Origin: Shewanella putrefaciens
GTDB taxonomy: Bacteria > Pseudomonadota > Gammaproteobacteria > Enterobacterales > Shewanellaceae
DNA length: 64,000 nucleotides
Direction: 5' to 3'
Assembly (NCBI RefSeq): GCF_016406325.1
Contig: NZ_CP066370.1
Span: forward strand, 2,108,001 to 2,172,000
The notes under the pieces are model-generated. The model did no database searches and had not been told where the DNA came from. It worked only from the letters and a program-made list of their open reading frames with translations. Shown piece by piece: positions 31,846-40,659 of the stretch. Positions within the stretch are counted from its first letter, which is position 1, and each line of letters begins with the position of its first letter. Position numbers and translations under genes: made by a program.

Positions 31846-32163
31846 ATGGCATTAATTGAATGTCCTGTATGTCGTAAGCGTATGTCCAGTAAATCGAGTG
31901 CTTGTCCACATTGTCAGGCAAAAACGAATGGAGACAATGAGTCCTTATCGAGGATTAGCCATATTCAAAAATCCAGCAGTTTAATGAACCAGAGTTTTAT
32001 TGCGATGACACTGTTTATTGCTGGCGTTGTGATCTGGTTTTGGGGAGGTGAGCCTGCCGAAGGGATGCGTGCAAATATCGCCGGTATCTGTTTTGTATTC
32101 GGTTTTGTAGGTTACCTCGTGACTCGAATAAGAATTGTGTTACATAAACGGAAAAGTGTATGA
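31846..32163 (+). CDS. Zinc-ribbon membrane protein
   Basis: 105 residues. An N-terminal zinc ribbon (CPVC at 6-9 and CPHC near 25-28) is followed by a polar linker and two membrane helices (FIAMTLFIAGVVIWFWGG and IAGICFVFGFVGYLVT). The function of such small ribbon-plus-membrane proteins is unknown. It overlaps the next gene by four bases and is likely co-transcribed with the carboxypeptidase. Confidence 0.8.
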   Translation: MALIECPVCRKRMSSKSSACPHCQAKTNGDNESLSRISHIQKSSSLMNQSFIAMTLFIAGVVIWFWGGEPAEGMRANIAGICFVFGFVGYLVTRIRIVLHKRKSV

Positions 32164-32441
32164 CTGACATAAATCAAGTGATTGACCAAATGCCCCTCGA
32201 AGTCTATGAAAGATTGCGTAGCGCAGCAGAGTTAGGCAAGTGGGAGGATGGCACTGTATTGAGTGAAGCACAACGTGAATCAACATTGCAAGTGGTCATG
32301 CTTTATCAAGCTCGTAAGCTTGATCAGACAGAACATTTTACAATCTCAGCCAATGGCAAAATTAACGAATTGTCTAAAGCGGAATTGAAAAAACAGTTTC
32401 GTGGCGAATCGATTGCCGAGTTCAAAGTTCAAGATCTCTAA
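32160..32441 (+). CDS. DUF1315 (YeaC-like) protein
   Basis: 93 residues. MPLEVYERLRSAAELGKWEDGTVLSEAQR and VVMLYQARKLDQTEHFTI match the short cytoplasmic YeaC family (DUF1315), whose biochemical role is unknown. It starts in an ATGA overlap with the zinc-ribbon gene. An imperfect hairpin (32449-32479) follows but lacks a T-tract. Confidence 0.85.
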   Translation: MTDINQVIDQMPLEVYERLRSAAELGKWEDGTVLSEAQRESTLQVVMLYQARKLDQTEHFTISANGKINELSKAELKKQFRGESIAEFKVQDL

Positions 32442-32722
32442 TCTTGTCGCTACAGCCACTGTAAATGGTGGCTTGTAGCATAGATTTGATTACAGAAAGA
32501 TTCTGCACATAAGTCGTGTGCGCTAACCGTGATAAAGTTGATTTTCAGCGTCATTTATCAGTAGTGATTAGAAATGGTGAATCCAATCGTACTTTTTTTC
32601 ATTAATCACTATCGAGTACAACAATTTCTCAAAGATGCTATCTAAGGTGCTATTACCCTCCTTAAGACAGTGGTATAAATAAGCCCAAATTTCCCTACAC
32701 GCGAACATTTAGGACAATAGTC

Positions 32723-33916
32723 ATGATTTTCTCTCAAGTAGTACTCGCTCCTGCAGATCCAATCCTTGGTTTAACAGATACCTTTAAGGCAGATCCTCGC
32801 CAAGATAAAGTGAACCTTGGGGTTGGCATTTATAAAGATGAAGCAGGACAGACCCCCGTATTAGCGTCTGTTAAAAAGGCCGAGGCATTGCTTCTTGAGC
32901 AAGAAAAGACAAAAAACTATTTAGGTATTGAAGGCGTTATTGCCTATAACCGCGTTGTACAAGAATTATTGTTTGGAGAATCGAGTGAGCTAGTTGCTTC
33001 TGGCCGCGCCGTTACCGCACAGGCCCCTGGAGGTACTGGTGCATTGCGTATTGCCGCTGAGTTCTTATTGCGTAATACACCCTCTCGTACCGTGTGGGTC
33101 AGTAATCCTACTTGGGCTAATCATCAAAATATTTTCGAAACGGCGGGTTTGACCGTTAGAGAATACGGTTACTACAACGCAAATGCTCACGATATTGATT
33201 TCGATGCCATGATGACAGATATCTCGGCTGCAAATGCAGGCGATATCATTCTACTACATGGTTGCTGCCATAATCCGACGGGGATTGATTTAACCTTGGC
33301 TCAGTGGGACTTAGTTGCACAATTATGTGCAGATAAGAAACTGGTTCCCTTGTTCGATTTTGCCTATCAAGGTTTTGGAGTAGGGATAGAAGAAGATGCG
33401 GCAGGTTTACGTTTAGTGGCATCTAAGGTACCTGAACTGCTTATTGCTAATTCTTTTTCTAAAAACTTTGGTTTGTACAATGAACGTATTGGCGCTGTAA
33501 CAGTGGTAGCCGAAAATGCAGATGCGGCTGAACGTGCTTTCAGTCAAGTGAAACGTACTATCCGTGCAAATTACTCTAACCCTCCTGCACATGGAGCCTT
33601 AATTGTAAGCACGATTTTAGGCGATGCATCCTTAAAAGCGCAGTGGGTACAAGAAGTCACTGAAATGCGTGAACGTATTGCGAAAATGCGCACGCTGTTT
33701 GTTGATAGTTTAAAGGCCGAAGGTGTGACGCAAGACTTTAGTTTTATTTCTCGACAAAGTGGTATGTTTAGTTTTTCAGGTTTAAATAAAGCACAAGTTG
33801 CACGCCTCAAAGATGAGTTTGGTGTCTATATTGTTGGCTCAGGACGCATCAGTGTTGCTGGAATGACGAAAACAAATATGCCAGTGATTTGTAAAGCTAT
33901 CGCTCAAGTGATTTAA
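32723..33916 (+). CDS. aspC: Aspartate/aromatic amino-acid aminotransferase (class I, AspC-like)
   Basis: 397 residues, nearly the length of E. coli AspC (396) and very similar throughout. PLP enzyme that interconverts aspartate and oxaloacetate with glutamate/2-oxoglutarate and often accepts aromatic amino acids. Visible features: [49 protein letters not shown] with the cofactor-binding Asp/Tyr, Schiff-base K247 in [12 protein letters not shown], and SGRISVAGM. AspC rather than TyrB is a judgement by resemblance. The 281 bases upstream contain no other gene. Confidence 0.95.
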   Translation: MIFSQVVLAPADPILGLTDTFKADPRQDKVNLGVGIYKDEAGQTPVLASVKKAEALLLEQEKTKNYLGIEGVIAYNRVVQELLFGESSELVASGRAVTAQAPGGTGALRIAAEFLLRNTPSRTVWVSNPTWANHQNIFETAGLTVREYGYYNANAHDIDFDAMMTDISAANAGDIILLHGCCHNPTGIDLTLAQWDLVAQLCADKKLVPLFDFAYQGFGVGIEEDAAGLRLVASKVPELLIANSFSKNFGLYNERIGAVTVVAENADAAERAFSQVKRTIRANYSNPPAHGALIVSTILGDASLKAQWVQEVTEMRERIAKMRTLFVDSLKAEGVTQDFSFISRQSGMFSFSGLNKAQVARLKDEFGVYIVGSGRISVAGMTKTNMPVICKAIAQVI

Positions 33917-33934
33917 GCGGCAAGACAGCACATA

Positions 33935-33964
33935 GTAGAAGGACAGCAAATGCTGTCCTTCTAC
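33935..33964. terminator. Bidirectional terminator between convergent genes
   Basis: A perfect 14-base inverted repeat, GTAGAAGGACAGCA (33935-33948) and TGCTGTCCTTCTAC (33951-33964), lies between aspC (plus) and the YvcK-like gene (minus), whose stops flank it. Confidence 0.75.
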
Positions 33965-33975
33965 ATTAGTATGGG

Positions 33976-34899
33976 TTAAGAGGCGAGAGGATGCATTGTC
34001 AGATCCAATTTTAGACTTAGCAATGCACTTAATGCTTCCCGAAGACCTGCGTGATCGTGCAGATTGGGGTTATGATGATTCTTTAAAGGGAAGTCATTAA
34101 TAAATGAACCTAAGCGAATTTGATCACCATGGCGTAGCACTTGGCTTATAACAGGACGACCAATAACCTGGTGGCACCAAGAGATCCGCTGTTCTAGGCT
34201 AAATTGACCCGCAGGAGATAACTCTGGATACAAATTATCGATAAAGATTATCTGTGCTTTAGTTGCGGCTAAACTTTTAGCGAAACGTGGTAACAGTAGC
34301 GGTGGCATGATACTGGTTAAAAAGCTACCTGGTCCTATGATAATTAAATCCGCATTAAGTACGGCCTGACAGGCTTCAAAAGTCGCATCTACCTGTGGTT
34401 CAAGACACAATGCGATAGGTACATCCGCCATACTATCTACATTCGTTTCACCAAAAACCTTACTCCCACAGGCTTGGATTGCGACTAAATGAGTCGGCTG
34501 CTCTGACATAGGGATAAGTTGAGTTTCAATATTCAATAAGCTACGAATAAGATTAACGGCTTCAAGCGGTCGAACACAAAGCTGATCGAGTGCTAGCAAA
34601 ATAAGGTTGCCTAAATTATGGCCACTCAGTTCAGTTTCACCTTGAAAGCGATATTCAAATAGTTCAGAGCCAATGGAAGGGCGGTTAGCTAGGTGAGAAA
34701 GGCAGTTGCGAAGATCACCCCATGCAATGCAATTTTGTTGTGCTCTAAGGCGACCTGTTGATCCTCCATTATCAGTGGTGGCCACAATTCCCGTAAGGCG
34801 TTTACCTAGAAAATCAAGCGAAGAGAGCACTCTTCCTAAACCATGGCCTCCACCTATGGCAACGACATGATTAAATTGATTTAACATTTGATATTGCAT
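33976..34899 (-). CDS. YvcK/CofD-like protein (gluconeogenesis factor family)
   Basis: 307 residues, no signal peptide. Begins with a CofD-like nucleotide-binding segment AIGGGHGLGRVLSSLDFLG and the motif VATTDNGGSTGRLR; also GDLRNCLSHLA, FSGHNLGNLI-type SGHNLGNLILLAL and IIGPGSFLTSIMPPLLL. E. coli YbhK and Bacillus YvcK are relatives; YvcK is needed for growth on gluconeogenic substrates and binds UDP-sugars. The reaction, if any, is unknown. It converges on aspC and its promoter faces the Bax-type gene across 331 bases. Confidence 0.9.
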   Translation of the reverse strand: MQYQMLNQFNHVVAIGGGHGLGRVLSSLDFLGKRLTGIVATTDNGGSTGRLRAQQNCIAWGDLRNCLSHLANRPSIGSELFEYRFQGETELSGHNLGNLILLALDQLCVRPLEAVNLIRSLLNIETQLIPMSEQPTHLVAIQACGSKVFGETNVDSMADVPIALCLEPQVDATFEACQAVLNADLIIIGPGSFLTSIMPPLLLPRFAKSLAATKAQIIFIDNLYPELSPAGQFSLEQRISWCHQVIGRPVISQVLRHGDQIRLGSFINDFPLKNHHNPNLHDHAGLREALSALLSLKLDLTMHPLAS

Positions 34900-34976
34900 A
34901 TGGGTTGTTCCTTCCTGAATACCCTAAAAAATCCTGCTTTGTCACTGGGTTATTTCCATGCCATAGATGGTCAATG

Positions 34977-35035
34977 CTAAGGTTGGAGGTATGTTATTAC
35001 TCAAGTCACAACTTGAGCCCAATGGGGAACCTTAG
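34977..35035. repeat. Nested inverted repeats in the divergent spacer
   Basis: Within the 331-base gap between the YvcK-like and Bax-type genes, CTAAGGTT (34977-34984) pairs with AACCTTAG (35028-35035) and encloses CTCAAGT-CACA-ACTTGAG (35000-35017). The fold could form on either strand; on the minus strand it would sit in the leader of the YvcK-like gene. The rest of the gap is AT-rich and shows no gene. Confidence 0.4.
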
Positions 35036-35230
35036 TATAAAAGCTCAGTCAAAAGCATGCACTAAAAATTAGTTTCAATACAAAAATACTCAATGGGTTA
35101 CATTAGCTATCAATATTTTTGGTCGTGTTAAAAAAAGAGGTTAACAGTACAAATTTCATTTAATTCAATATATGACATATAATCTGGCGTTTATTTTACC
35201 ATTACAGGTAGCTATTCCTAAGGTGACTTA

Positions 35231-36043
35231 TTGAAAACAGGTAGAGTTGGTTCATTTACATTGGCGTTAGCCATAGTGATATTAGCGATTTTTTCGTTAA
35301 GGGTTTTGCTCATTCCTGAGGTGAGTCAGCCAGAGTCCATTACCAGTCAATTGGAACGCGCAGTTACTCCTGTCACTCAAATCCCTGACTTTTCGGGAAT
35401 AAATGATATAACGGAAAAAAAGAAAGCTTTTTTTGACTTTTTACGCCCGATTATTCAACAGCAAAATGCCATCATTGAAGAGGAACGTAATTTAATTAGT
35501 GATGCACTGACTGAGCTGGAGAATGGCGGTACTCTTTCATCGTCACAGTTAACACAATTAAATATGCTGTGTGATAAGTACCAATATGCAGCACGTAATA
35601 TCGATATTAAATCTTTGAATAGTTTGCTAAAACGAGTAGATATTGTTCCTGAGTCGATGGTACTTATTCAAGCCGCAAATGAATCAGGATGGGGGAGTTC
35701 ACGTTTTGCACGCGAAGGATTTAACTTTTTTGGGGAATGGTGTTTTTCAACAGGTTGCGGCATAGTTCCTTCATCACGTGGCTCAGGAAAAATGCATGAG
35801 GTAAAAGTATTTTCATCCGTTGATGCCTCAGTGTCATCTTATATGCGTAATTTAAATTCAAACCCTGCTTATGCTTTATTTCGTTCAATCCGCGCTGATT
35901 TACGTTCACAAGAAGTAGAACCAACAGCCAATCAACTCATCTATGGGTTAGTGAATTATTCTGAAAGACAAGAAGCTTATATCGATGAATTACTCGATAT
36001 GTTACGTCATAATGAAAAATATTTGGTAAATGCTGATGTTTAA
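35231..36043 (+). CDS. bax: Bax-type glucosaminidase-domain protein
   Basis: 270 residues from TTG 35231 with AAGGTGAC upstream. An N-terminal membrane anchor (FTLALAIVILAIFSLRVLL) puts the rest in the periplasm. The glucosaminidase domain covers about 120-260: ESMVLIQAANESGWGSSRFA with the catalytic Glu in NESGWG, FNFFGEWCFSTGCG and YSERQEAYIDEL. E. coli Bax has the same layout; a role in peptidoglycan cleavage is inferred from the fold. Its end overlaps the next gene. Confidence 0.87.
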   Translation: MKTGRVGSFTLALAIVILAIFSLRVLLIPEVSQPESITSQLERAVTPVTQIPDFSGINDITEKKKAFFDFLRPIIQQQNAIIEEERNLISDALTELENGGTLSSSQLTQLNMLCDKYQYAARNIDIKSLNSLLKRVDIVPESMVLIQAANESGWGSSRFAREGFNFFGEWCFSTGCGIVPSSRGSGKMHEVKVFSSVDASVSSYMRNLNSNPAYALFRSIRADLRSQEVEPTANQLIYGLVNYSERQEAYIDELLDMLRHNEKYLVNADV

Positions 36044-36659
36044 GAAATACTTATTTATTGGGTTATACTTTTTGGTTGGTGCAGTAAATGCAGAGACAAT
36101 ATCTCTTGAATATAAAGGCTTTTATGATAGGTTAAAACAAGTCGCTAAAGGTAATTTTCAATTGGTTGAAATAGCATTTAGTGTGCCTATACAACAAAAT
36201 TGTGTCATTCAGAGTGGTACAATTTCCAGTGAAAAAAACTCAACGCCATTAACTTATACCAAACAACAGCGCTTATTTATTCCTTTAGATGATGATTTAA
36301 AAGATCAACGCGCTTTGGTTAACTTAGTCTTTGAAGGTGCAGCTAAAGAGTGTGGTATTACAATGCAGGTTAGGGCAAAACAGGCCTTAGCTGAATACGA
36401 TAAAGCACGTTTACAACAAATTACCACTGAAATGGACCGTCTACTTGGAACAATGCAAGGCTTTCCTATGCGTTATTTTAAGGCTCCAATAGCCGGGTTG
36501 AATTTTGAATTTACACCAGAACAAGACGTTTATGCCGTACTTGATGGCAGAGAACAAACGATAAAAGGGAATTTTAGATTAACCACATCCGAGCTAGAAA
36601 ATCTCAGTATGTTAAAATTTAGTCAGCCGCCAAATGTTGTCAGTCCTTGGGTAAAATAA
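36036..36659 (+). CDS. DUF2987 periplasmic protein
   Basis: 207 residues from ATG 36036; ATG 36030 two codons upstream is equally possible. Signal peptide YLFIGLYFLVGAVNAE, then LEYKGFYDRLKQVAKGNFQL and LVNLVFEGAAKECGITMQVRAK, which I recognise as DUF2987. Function unknown. It overlaps the bax stop by eight bases, so the two are translationally linked and may both act at the cell wall. Confidence 0.8.
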   Translation: MFKKYLFIGLYFLVGAVNAETISLEYKGFYDRLKQVAKGNFQLVEIAFSVPIQQNCVIQSGTISSEKNSTPLTYTKQQRLFIPLDDDLKDQRALVNLVFEGAAKECGITMQVRAKQALAEYDKARLQQITTEMDRLLGTMQGFPMRYFKAPIAGLNFEFTPEQDVYAVLDGREQTIKGNFRLTTSELENLSMLKFSQPPNVVSPWVK

Positions 36660-36684
36660 CATTATTTCACCTAAAATTATGACT

Positions 36685-36711
36685 AAAAAGCCCACATTAT
36701 GTGGGCTTTTT
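36685..36711. terminator. Bidirectional terminator
   Basis: AAAAAGCCCAC (36685-36695), ATTAT, GTGGGCTTTTT (36701-36711) lies between the DUF2987 gene (plus) and ttcA (minus), with A/T tracts on both sides for termination in both directions. Confidence 0.9.
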
Positions 36712-36745
36712 AGCTTAAAGCATGGTTTGCTTTAGTGGATATTGT

Positions 36746-37678
36746 TTAAGCTTCATAAAAGCTGACAACATCGATACGCTGCGCAGCATCTAAATCGATA
36801 TGACCGCTGTTAGCAATATCTACAAAATCGAAGGCGGGTAAATCAGCCTCGGCAACGTCACCAGTCATTGGTACATTGGGATCGCGCTTTAAAGAAATAA
36901 AATCAAACTGTTCACGATCGACACCCTGTGATGGAGCCGTGTTCTGCATGGCAGTAAAAATGGTTTCAATACGGCCAGGATATTGTCGATCCCATTGATT
37001 AAGCATATCTTTAACCGCGGCACGTTTTAAATTTTCCTGTGAACCACAGAGATTACAAGGGATGATTGGAAACTGTTTAAGCTGTGCATATTCCTCTAAA
37101 TCTTTCTCACGACAATAGGCTAGGGGCCGTATCACAATGTTGGCGCCATCATCAGAAAGTAATTTAGGGGGCATTGCTTTCATTTTTCCGCCAAAAAACA
37201 TATTTAGAAACAGGGTTTCAATGATGTCATCTCTATGGTGACCAAGAGCAATTTTAGTTGCACCAATACGTTGTGCAAAGCCATACAGCGTACCACGGCG
37301 AAGACGAGAGCACAGTGAACATGTTGTTTTGCCCTCAGGGATCTTATCCTTCACGATAGAATATGTGTCTTTTTCGAGGATATGATAAGGCACCTTGAGT
37401 TTATCGAGATAAGCGGGAAGAATATCCTCTGGGAAGCCTGGCTGCTTTTGATCTAAATTGACGGCAATAATTTCAAATTGAATAGGCGCGCGTTGCTGTA
37501 AATTCATTAGAATATCGAGCATAGCATAACTGTCTTTGCCACCACTTAAGCAACACATAACACGGTCGCCATCCTCAATCATATTGTAATCTGCGATGGC
37601 ACTCCCCACCTCACGACGCAAACGCTTTTGTAATTTATTAAGACGGGTGGTGTGTTTTTTCGATAATTCTTCAGACAT
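36746..37678 (-). CDS. ttcA: tRNA 2-thiocytidine synthetase TtcA
   Basis: 310 residues from ATG 37678, preferred over ATG 37690 because GGAAG precedes it and 37690 sits right after a terminator T-tract. TtcA thiolates cytidine 32 of tRNA using ATP and an iron-sulfur cluster. PP-loop [13 protein letters not shown], cysteine pairs CSLCSRLRR and CNLCGSQ. The gene is next to uspE and etrA as in related genomes. Confidence 0.97.
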   Translation of the reverse strand: MSEELSKKHTTRLNKLQKRLRREVGSAIADYNMIEDGDRVMCCLSGGKDSYAMLDILMNLQQRAPIQFEIIAVNLDQKQPGFPEDILPAYLDKLKVPYHILEKDTYSIVKDKIPEGKTTCSLCSRLRRGTLYGFAQRIGATKIALGHHRDDIIETLFLNMFFGGKMKAMPPKLLSDDGANIVIRPLAYCREKDLEEYAQLKQFPIIPCNLCGSQENLKRAAVKDMLNQWDRQYPGRIETIFTAMQNTAPSQGVDREQFDFISLKRDPNVPMTGDVAEADLPAFDFVDIANSGHIDLDAAQRIDVVSFYEA

Positions 37679-37690
37679 AGCTTCCAACAT

Positions 37691-37723
37691 AAAAAAGCGC
37701 CCAGTAACTGAGTTTCAGGGCGC
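37691..37723 (-). terminator. Intrinsic terminator between uspE and ttcA
   Basis: On the minus strand GCGCCC and GGGCGC enclose a loop rich in further pairing, followed by six T residues directly before ttcA. It separates uspE transcription from ttcA, whose own promoter must then lie within or very close to this element. Confidence 0.8.
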
Positions 37724-37766
37724 GTATTATTCCAGCTATCTCATGCGGGGTAAAGAGCCGTGTGGT

Positions 37767-38699
37767 TTAGGTTTCTTCTAAGGGGGATTTATAACCATCG
37801 GGTTTGATAGCCAGTAAGTCGCAATTGATGCTATCGATAACATGCTCAGCCGTATTACCGATAAGTGCGGCTGAAAATCCTGTTCGCCCTACGGTTCCTA
37901 GGATGACTAATTCAGCATCTAACTGAGCAGCAAGATCAGGTATAACATCTTCAGGTAACCCCTCTTTCACATGACAGTGATTGCTATCGATACCATAGGC
38001 ATTCGCGAGATAACTAACACGATCTTCATGTTGGATACGGATAGTATTGTTATAGGTCTGTGCATCAAAGTCTGGTAATTCAATGGCTAAATTAACGGGT
38101 GTGCCAGGGTAGCCATTAACTAAATGCACCTCAGCGGCAAACTTAAGCGCAAGATCTTTTGCATGTTCAATAATTTTACCATTGAGCATTTGATGATCGG
38201 TATCTTCGGTAGCCACATTGACGGCACACAGAATTTTGCCTGCAGCCGGCCAGTCACGTTCTTTAACCATGAGCACTGGAACAGGTGCTTTACGCATTAA
38301 ATGCCAATCAGTTGGTGTAAAAATGACCGCTTTGAGTTTGTCATGGGCATGAGTGCCCTTAACAATCAAATCATAGTGGCCAGCGATGGCGTGGTTAATA
38401 ATGCTTTCAAAAGGACGATTGTGCCAGATTACCTGGGTATCAATACTGAGCTGTAAATGACTGTATGCGGCAAGCAGATCTTGAATCCAAGCCAAGCGTT
38501 GATCGATAACGCCTTGACGCATAGCTTCACGTTCTTGGCTCGATAAAATCGATGTCATTTCATAGGAGAAATCAAAAATAGAGAGAAACACAGTCACATG
38601 GGCGTTACTTTTACTGGCCAAGGTTACCGCACGGGCGAGTGCAACTTGATTTTCGGTAGTAGGGTCTACTACAACCAGTATTTTTTGATAATCCTTCAT
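37767..38699 (-). CDS. uspE: Universal stress protein UspE
   Basis: 310 residues made of two tandem Usp domains: MKDYQKILVVVDPTTENQVAL at the start, and a second half ending GTVGRTGFSAALIGNTAEHVI, the ATP-binding GxxGx9GS/T-like motif. The layout matches E. coli UspE (316 aa), also a neighbour of fnr. It probably supports stress survival and motility or adhesion. An FNR-type box lies 60-70 bases upstream. Confidence 0.95.
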   Translation of the reverse strand: MKDYQKILVVVDPTTENQVALARAVTLASKSNAHVTVFLSIFDFSYEMTSILSSQEREAMRQGVIDQRLAWIQDLLAAYSHLQLSIDTQVIWHNRPFESIINHAIAGHYDLIVKGTHAHDKLKAVIFTPTDWHLMRKAPVPVLMVKERDWPAAGKILCAVNVATEDTDHQMLNGKIIEHAKDLALKFAAEVHLVNGYPGTPVNLAIELPDFDAQTYNNTIRIQHEDRVSYLANAYGIDSNHCHVKEGLPEDVIPDLAAQLDAELVILGTVGRTGFSAALIGNTAEHVIDSINCDLLAIKPDGYKSPLEET

Positions 38700-38757
38700 A
38701 ACATGTTCCTTTAGTCATAGGCTCAGATTCATCATGAGCCTTTGGCAGTTAGCTGTA

Positions 38758-38771
38758 TTGTTCTAGATCAA
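38758..38771 (-). promoter_or_regulatory. FNR-type box upstream of uspE
   Basis: TTGTT-CTAG-ATCAA matches the FNR/EtrA consensus TTGAT-N4-ATCAA at nine of ten positions. It lies in the 175-base spacer between etrA and uspE, centred 65 bases before the uspE start. Confidence 0.5.
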
Positions 38772-38874
38772 AACTCATTTAAAAAACAGCGTCTAAGCAT
38801 CCAATATCCTACTTTATTGACATCACTATAAATGATCATTTTCTCTTTCACTTAATCTGCAACGAGCAATTTAC

Positions 38875-39627
38875 TTATCTTGCAATTCGGGAATTCCCAG
38901 CGAGTAGGTTAAGTTCTTGATGATCAACAATAGTGATGTACTTTCCTTTCACTTCAATTAATCCTGATTTTTGAAAACGTCCTAACAGGCGGCTAATCGT
39001 TTCAACAGTTAAACCAAGATAGTTACCAATATCACCTCGTGTCATAGTGAGACGGAATTCTTTCGGTGAAAAGCCACGATTACCAAAGCGATTGGCTAAA
39101 TTACTGATAAAAGCGGCAAGGCGTTCTTCGGCATTCTTTTTGCTGAGTAGGAGGATCATTTCTTGATCGCTCATGATCTCATTACTCATTAGACGCATAA
39201 TTTGTTGACGCAACTTAGGCATAGTACCAGAAAGCTCATCAAGAATATTAAATGGGATTTCACAAACCATAGATGTCTCGAGTGCTTGTGCAAAACTTTG
39301 GTGCAGTTGGGCGTGAATACCGTCAAAACCAATCACATCACCAGCTAAGTGAAAGCCTGTGATTTGCTCATCCCCTTGTTCGGTAATGGTATAACTCTTA
39401 ATAGTACCGGAGCGAATGGCAAAGAGAGATTTTAACGGATCTCCCGACTTAAATATTTGCTCGCCTTTTTGAATGGGTTTTTTACGCTCAATAATATCAT
39501 CAAGTTGATCAAGCTCATCTGCGTTGAGGGTAAAAGGAATACAAAGGGTTCCCATACTGCAATCGTGACAATGGATTGCGCACCCGCTGGCTGCAGGACG
39601 ACGATTTTTATTTTGTTCTATTGTCAT
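38875..39627 (-). CDS. etrA: FNR-family oxygen-responsive regulator EtrA
   Basis: 250 residues from ATG 39627 (an in-frame TTG at 39639 is rejected), the length of Shewanella EtrA and E. coli FNR. Cluster ligands C20, C23 and C29 lie in [14 protein letters not shown] at the expected positions, with the fourth Cys in [10 protein letters not shown]. The cyclic-nucleotide-like domain follows, then a helix-turn-helix [21 protein letters not shown] with the FNR E-SR recognition residues. It controls the shift to anaerobic respiration by a [4Fe-4S] cluster. It sits at the end of the cbb3 cluster. Confidence 0.97.
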   Translation of the reverse strand: MTIEQNKNRRPAASGCAIHCHDCSMGTLCIPFTLNADELDQLDDIIERKKPIQKGEQIFKSGDPLKSLFAIRSGTIKSYTITEQGDEQITGFHLAGDVIGFDGIHAQLHQSFAQALETSMVCEIPFNILDELSGTMPKLRQQIMRLMSNEIMSDQEMILLLSKKNAEERLAAFISNLANRFGNRGFSPKEFRLTMTRGDIGNYLGLTVETISRLLGRFQKSGLIEVKGKYITIVDHQELNLLAGNSRIAR

Positions 39628-39682
39628 GTCGGTTCTCAAGTTTATCCACTGAAGCCATGTTAAACCAATTCACTCACTTGGG

Positions 39683-40375
39683 CTAGTTTAGCTGCGACAG
39701 TGCGATATATAAAGTTTGGCCACCAAAGGCAACTAATAGTAAACCACTCAATAGTCTAACCGTTTTCTTTTGTACCCAAACAGCAAGGTGTTTAGCAGCC
39801 ACGCCAGCACTTAACAATGAAGGTAAGGTGCCTAAGCCAAAGGCTAACATGATTAAGGCACCTTGGCTTGCAGAGCCTGAAGCAACCGACCACGTTAAAG
39901 TGCTATAGACAAGACCGCAGGGGAGCCAGCCCCAAATAAATCCGGCCATTATCGCTTGGCTCGGATTTTTGATGGGGACAAGGCGCTGAGCTATGGGTTT
40001 TAGATACTGCCACAACCATTGCCCGACACGCTCAATTTGCACTATTCCGACCCAAATTTTAGCGATATACAACCCTGTTGCTATCATCATTAGTCCTGCA
40101 ATGACCCGCAAAACAATGAGATAAGTATCGAGTTCGAATAAATAACCAAGACCTGCCGACGATGCACCAACCAAGCAACCTGCTAAGGTATAACTCAAAA
40201 TACGACCTACATTGTAACTTAGTAAATACTTGAGTTGATGCGTCAGTAAATTCCCCGTCTTTGGATGGGGGATTTGGGCTGAGAAAGCCCCCACAAGACC
40301 ACCACACATACCAAAGCAATGTGCTGCGCCCATTAATCCAACCAGAAAGGCACCGGTGACATTGTACTCGATCAC
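39683..40375 (-). CDS. Sulfite exporter TauE/SafE-family membrane protein of the cbb3 cluster
   Basis: 230 residues from GTG 40375, overlapping the ccoS stop by four bases. Six to seven hydrophobic segments; the start FLVGLMGAAHCFGMCGGLVGAF with its AHCxGMCGG motif is typical of the subgroup found next to cbb3 oxidase genes. A role in copper handling or oxidase maturation is often supposed; it is not shown by sequence. Downstream lies etrA. Confidence 0.88.
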   Translation of the reverse strand: MIEYNVTGAFLVGLMGAAHCFGMCGGLVGAFSAQIPHPKTGNLLTHQLKYLLSYNVGRILSYTLAGCLVGASSAGLGYLFELDTYLIVLRVIAGLMMIATGLYIAKIWVGIVQIERVGQWLWQYLKPIAQRLVPIKNPSQAIMAGFIWGWLPCGLVYSTLTWSVASGSASQGALIMLAFGLGTLPSLLSAGVAAKHLAVWVQKKTVRLLSGLLLVAFGGQTLYIALSQLN

Positions 40376-40620
40376 AAAGGCATGCCTTTTTGTTGTTTTT
40401 TGATTGCTTGCAGTGCTGCGATATCATCAAGTTCTGCCGATGATTGAGTAACTGCCGTTTCTGTATTATTTGGTTTGTCAGTATTTTCATCAAACAGTAT
40501 AGAAACACTTTGACGGTCAAGATCGTCAAATTGCTCAGATTTAACCGCCCAAAAAAAGACCATTACAGCGATGGCGACAAAGATCATGGCAATGGGGATA
40601 AGCACATAAATAATTTCCAT
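40372..40620 (-). CDS. ccoS: cbb3-type cytochrome oxidase assembly protein CcoS
   Basis: 82 residues. One membrane helix (VLIPIAMIFVAIAVMVFFWAV) followed by KSEQFDDLDRQSVSILFDE, the CcoS signature. Needed for cofactor insertion in cbb3 oxidase in other bacteria. Lies 39 bases after ccoI and overlaps the next gene. Confidence 0.95.
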   Translation of the reverse strand: MEIIYVLIPIAMIFVAIAVMVFFWAVKSEQFDDLDRQSVSILFDENTDKPNNTETAVTQSSAELDDIAALQAIKKQQKGMPL

Positions 40621-40659
40621 AATGACCTCTTACTATTCCGATTAAACTGTCTATGATGA

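Noticed and set aside
40059..40529. Minus-strand open frame of 156 codons across ccoS and the TauE/SafE gene
   Set aside because: A shadow of two well-supported overlapping genes; its residues match no family and are compositionally odd.
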